Assembly (NCBI GenBank): GCA_031276335.1
Contig: JAISNH010000018.1
Location: forward strand, 1-6,575
DNA length: 6,575 bases
Source: Rickettsiales bacterium
GTDB taxonomy: Bacteria; Pseudomonadota; Alphaproteobacteria; Rs-D84; CACZYB01
Direction: 5' to 3'
In this document: in pieces, positions 6,553 through 6,575 of the stretch
Layout: every line of letters starts with the position of its first letter
Numbering within the stretch: the first letter of the stretch is position 1
Notes under the pieces: model-generated
Databases searched by the model: none
What the model was told of the DNA's origin: nothing
What the model saw: only the letters and a program-made list of their open reading frames with translations
Position numbers and translations under genes: made by a program

Positions 6553-6575
6553 AGATCGGAAGAGCACACGTCTGA
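6553..6575. other. Illumina TruSeq adapter sequence (contig-end artefact)
   Basis: The final 23 bases, beginning AGATCGGAAGAGC and continuing CACACGTCTGA, are identical to the start of the standard TruSeq indexed adapter. Translation of this stretch gives the tell-tale peptides MCSSDL (minus) and EIGRAHV (plus), often seen in proteins predicted from untrimmed contigs. It is not biological sequence, and genomic DNA ends at about base 6552. Confidence 0.97.

Noticed and set aside
6033..6575. Plus-strand frame of 180 codons at the right end
   Set aside because: It is antisense to radC, and its last residues (EIGRAHV) are translated adapter.

Overview
The window is a fragment of a bacterial chromosome with every gene on the minus strand. 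Reading in the direction of transcription (right to left), it holds a radC gene cut off by the right edge, a complete gene for an RNase J-type ribonuclease, a complete single-chain pyruvate:ferredoxin oxidoreductase gene (nifJ type), and the start of a gene for a secreted, probably outer-membrane protein that runs off the left edge. Coding density is high, and the three intergenic gaps (about 65 to 75 bases each) are visibly AT-rich against GC-rich genes. No RNA gene, CRISPR array, insertion sequence, attachment site or origin was seen.

The last 23 bases (6553-6575) are not genomic. They match the Illumina TruSeq adapter, so this is a draft or metagenomic contig whose right end was not trimmed. 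The visible radC start (a GTG with codons reading MCSSDL) lies in the adapter and is an artefact.

The organism appears to be an anaerobe or fermenter with an outer membrane: it oxidises pyruvate with a ferredoxin-linked oxidoreductase, and the left-hand protein has a Sec signal peptide followed by barrel-like sequence. The RNase J resembles the alphaproteobacterial subtype (HAHxDH metal motif, a CPxYxTPF-like segment, no histidine after SSNV). A gut-type anaerobic alphaproteobacterium is therefore one possibility, but this is a weak inference from remembered family patterns.

Each of the three downstream genes is preceded by a promoter-like pair of hexamers with a 17-base spacer and by a purine-rich ribosome-binding site, which suggests separate transcription units rather than one operon. 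There is no obvious functional pathway linking the genes: they cover DNA-repair-associated metalloprotease-like function, RNA decay, central carbon metabolism and cell envelope.

No clear new system is present. The points most worth a second look are an 80-residue basic N-terminal extension on RNase J, a perfect 9-base inverted repeat that spans the RNase J stop codon and overlaps the -35 box of the pyruvate oxidoreductase promoter, and the adapter at the contig end.
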